Positions 5,001 to 5,616 of a DNA stretch of 5,616 nucleotides are shown here, in pieces; within the stretch, counting starts at the first letter, position 1, and each line of letters opens with the position of its first letter. A program made the position numbers and the translations under genes. Below the pieces are notes generated by a model. It worked only from the letters and a program-made list of their open reading frames with translations, searched no databases and had not been told where the DNA came from. The stretch comes from an uncultured Verrucomicrobiota bacterium (GTDB lineage: Bacteria > Verrucomicrobiota > Verrucomicrobiia > Chthoniobacterales > SZAS-18): assembly GCA_937873255.1 (NCBI GenBank), contig CALMVM010000370.1, positions 6,411 through 12,026 on the forward strand. Reading direction: 5' to 3'.

Positions 5001-5581
5001 TGCCCCGCCTCAACATCCTGCCCGACCCGCGCCTCGAACCGCTCACGGCGGGCATCCAGGCGCGCCTTGCCCAGATCGCCGGGCTCGTCAACGCGGAGAA
5101 CTTCGCCGATCTGCTGACGCCCCTCGCCACCGCGCTCTTGCTCGACGCCTTCGCCGGGGTAGGCGCGCACGAGGGGTCGGTGTGGCTCGTGGACCGCGCC
5201 AACCAATGCCTGAGCGTCGGGTTCAACAACGGCCCCAACTTCGAGCAGCTCCGCCAATACCGCCAACCGCTCAACAAAGGGCTCGTGAGCATGGTGTTCT
5301 CCAACGAACAGCCGTTCGTGATGAACCGCGACCGTTCCGGCATGGACCTGACCGTGCAGGAAATGCTCAAAATCCGCGTCACCACGATGATCGCCGTGCC
5401 GCTGTATTTCCTCGGCGAATGCCGGGGCGTCGTGTCGTGCGTGAAGGTCGCGCGCGGCGACGAACCCGAGCCACCCAGTTTCGAGGCCGAGGCGCTCCAG
5501 CCGATCAAGCGCGTGGCCGACGCGCTCCACGCCATCATCGACGGAAGCATCCTCGCCAAGACCATCGGCATCACGCTATGA
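5000..5581 (+). CDS. Stand-alone GAF-domain protein
   Basis: This is a 193-residue soluble protein consisting essentially of one GAF domain, a fold that binds small molecules such as cyclic nucleotides, haem or tetrapyrroles, or senses redox state. After an N-terminal helical stretch (about 11-50), GSVWLVDRANQCLSVGF (59-75) gives the first paired strands. PLNKGLVSMVFSNEQPFVMN (90-109) is the typical GAF segment with a Gly-Leu turn followed by a helix and strand. MIAVPLYFLGECRGVVSCV (130-148) is the closing hairpin, and a C-terminal helix (about 160-183) follows. There is no output domain, so it would act through a partner. Cys70, Cys141 and Cys147 are present, but no clear metal or haem site is evident. 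The ATG at 5000 is preferred over an in-frame TTG at 4988, which lies in the repeat arm. The stop overlaps the next start codon as ATGA, indicating co-translation with the downstream gene. The ligand is unknown. Confidence 0.85.
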   Translation: MPRLNILPDPRLEPLTAGIQARLAQIAGLVNAENFADLLTPLATALLLDAFAGVGAHEGSVWLVDRANQCLSVGFNNGPNFEQLRQYRQPLNKGLVSMVFSNEQPFVMNRDRSGMDLTVQEMLKIRVTTMIAVPLYFLGECRGVVSCVKVARGDEPEPPSFEAEALQPIKRVADALHAIIDGSILAKTIGITL

Positions 5582-5616
5582 CCACGGCCCCCGCGACCAC
5601 CGATCCCGCCGTGTCC
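5578..5616 (+). CDS. Start of a further gene, truncated by the right edge
   Basis: An ATG at 5578 overlaps the GAF gene stop codon (ATGA) and opens a frame that stays open for all 13 codons to the window end, reading MTTAPATTDPAVS. The Thr/Pro/Ala-rich start looks like a disordered N-terminus and gives no family hint. The four-base overlap is the usual arrangement of translationally coupled genes, so the product probably works with the GAF protein. It may be the missing effector or receiver of this locus, but nothing in the visible sequence shows that. Confidence 0.6.
   Translation, partial: MTTAPATTDPAVS

Noticed and set aside
4538..5530. A 330-residue minus-strand open frame opposite the small gene and the GAF gene
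   Set aside because: It reads through the AGAAGG repeat, giving low-complexity Arg/Gln/Lys sequence, and is antisense to a recognisable GAF domain.
1..5616. tRNA, rRNA, riboswitch or transposase genes
   Set aside because: No cloverleaf, ribosomal RNA signature, known aptamer pattern or transposase motif was recognised in either strand.

Overview
The window is GC-rich bacterial DNA from a chromosome-like region. The secreted cyclophilin at the left edge, the purine/pyrimidine intergenic repeat and the gene style suggest a Verrucomicrobiota bacterium, possibly an Opitutaceae relative. This assignment is an impression from sequence style and has not been tested against a database.

Layout, left to right. 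(1) Positions 1-709, minus strand: a secreted cyclophilin-type peptidyl-prolyl isomerase whose C-terminus lies beyond the left edge. (2) Positions 710-894: an intergenic region holding a cluster of short dyads that share a GTCCG core. (3) Positions 895-3555, minus strand: an 886-residue signalling protein with helical TPR-like repeats, a Rossmannoid SLOG-like sensor domain, a class III nucleotide cyclase domain and a C-terminal RyR domain. (4) Positions 3556-3774: a divergent control region with a candidate promoter for each direction; the rightward promoter is bracketed by two perfect inverted repeats. (5) Positions 3775-4467, plus strand: a sigma-70 family (ECF-like) RNA polymerase sigma factor. 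(6) Positions 4562-4831, plus strand: a small acidic 89-residue protein in the position where a sigma-factor partner is often found. (7) Positions 4832-4999: an intergenic region dominated by a long imperfect inverted repeat of AGAAGG/CCTTCT units. (8) Positions 5000-5581, plus strand: a stand-alone GAF-domain protein, overlapping by ATGA the start of a further gene that runs off the right edge.

The central point of interest is the divergent pair. One side is a cyclase with two putative ligand-binding modules (SLOG-like and RyR) and non-canonical base-selecting residues. The other side is a sigma factor followed by a small possible regulator and a GAF sensor that is probably co-transcribed with an unseen downstream gene. 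A reasonable but unproven reading is a nucleotide-signalling or stress/defence locus in which the cyclase makes a second messenger and the sigma/GAF side controls or reads the response. The effector, if there is one, would lie to the right of this window. The cyclophilin looks unrelated.

None of the six gene starts has a recognisable Shine-Dalgarno sequence. Most are preceded by pyrimidine-rich DNA, so starts were chosen from coding content and domain limits rather than from ribosome binding sites.
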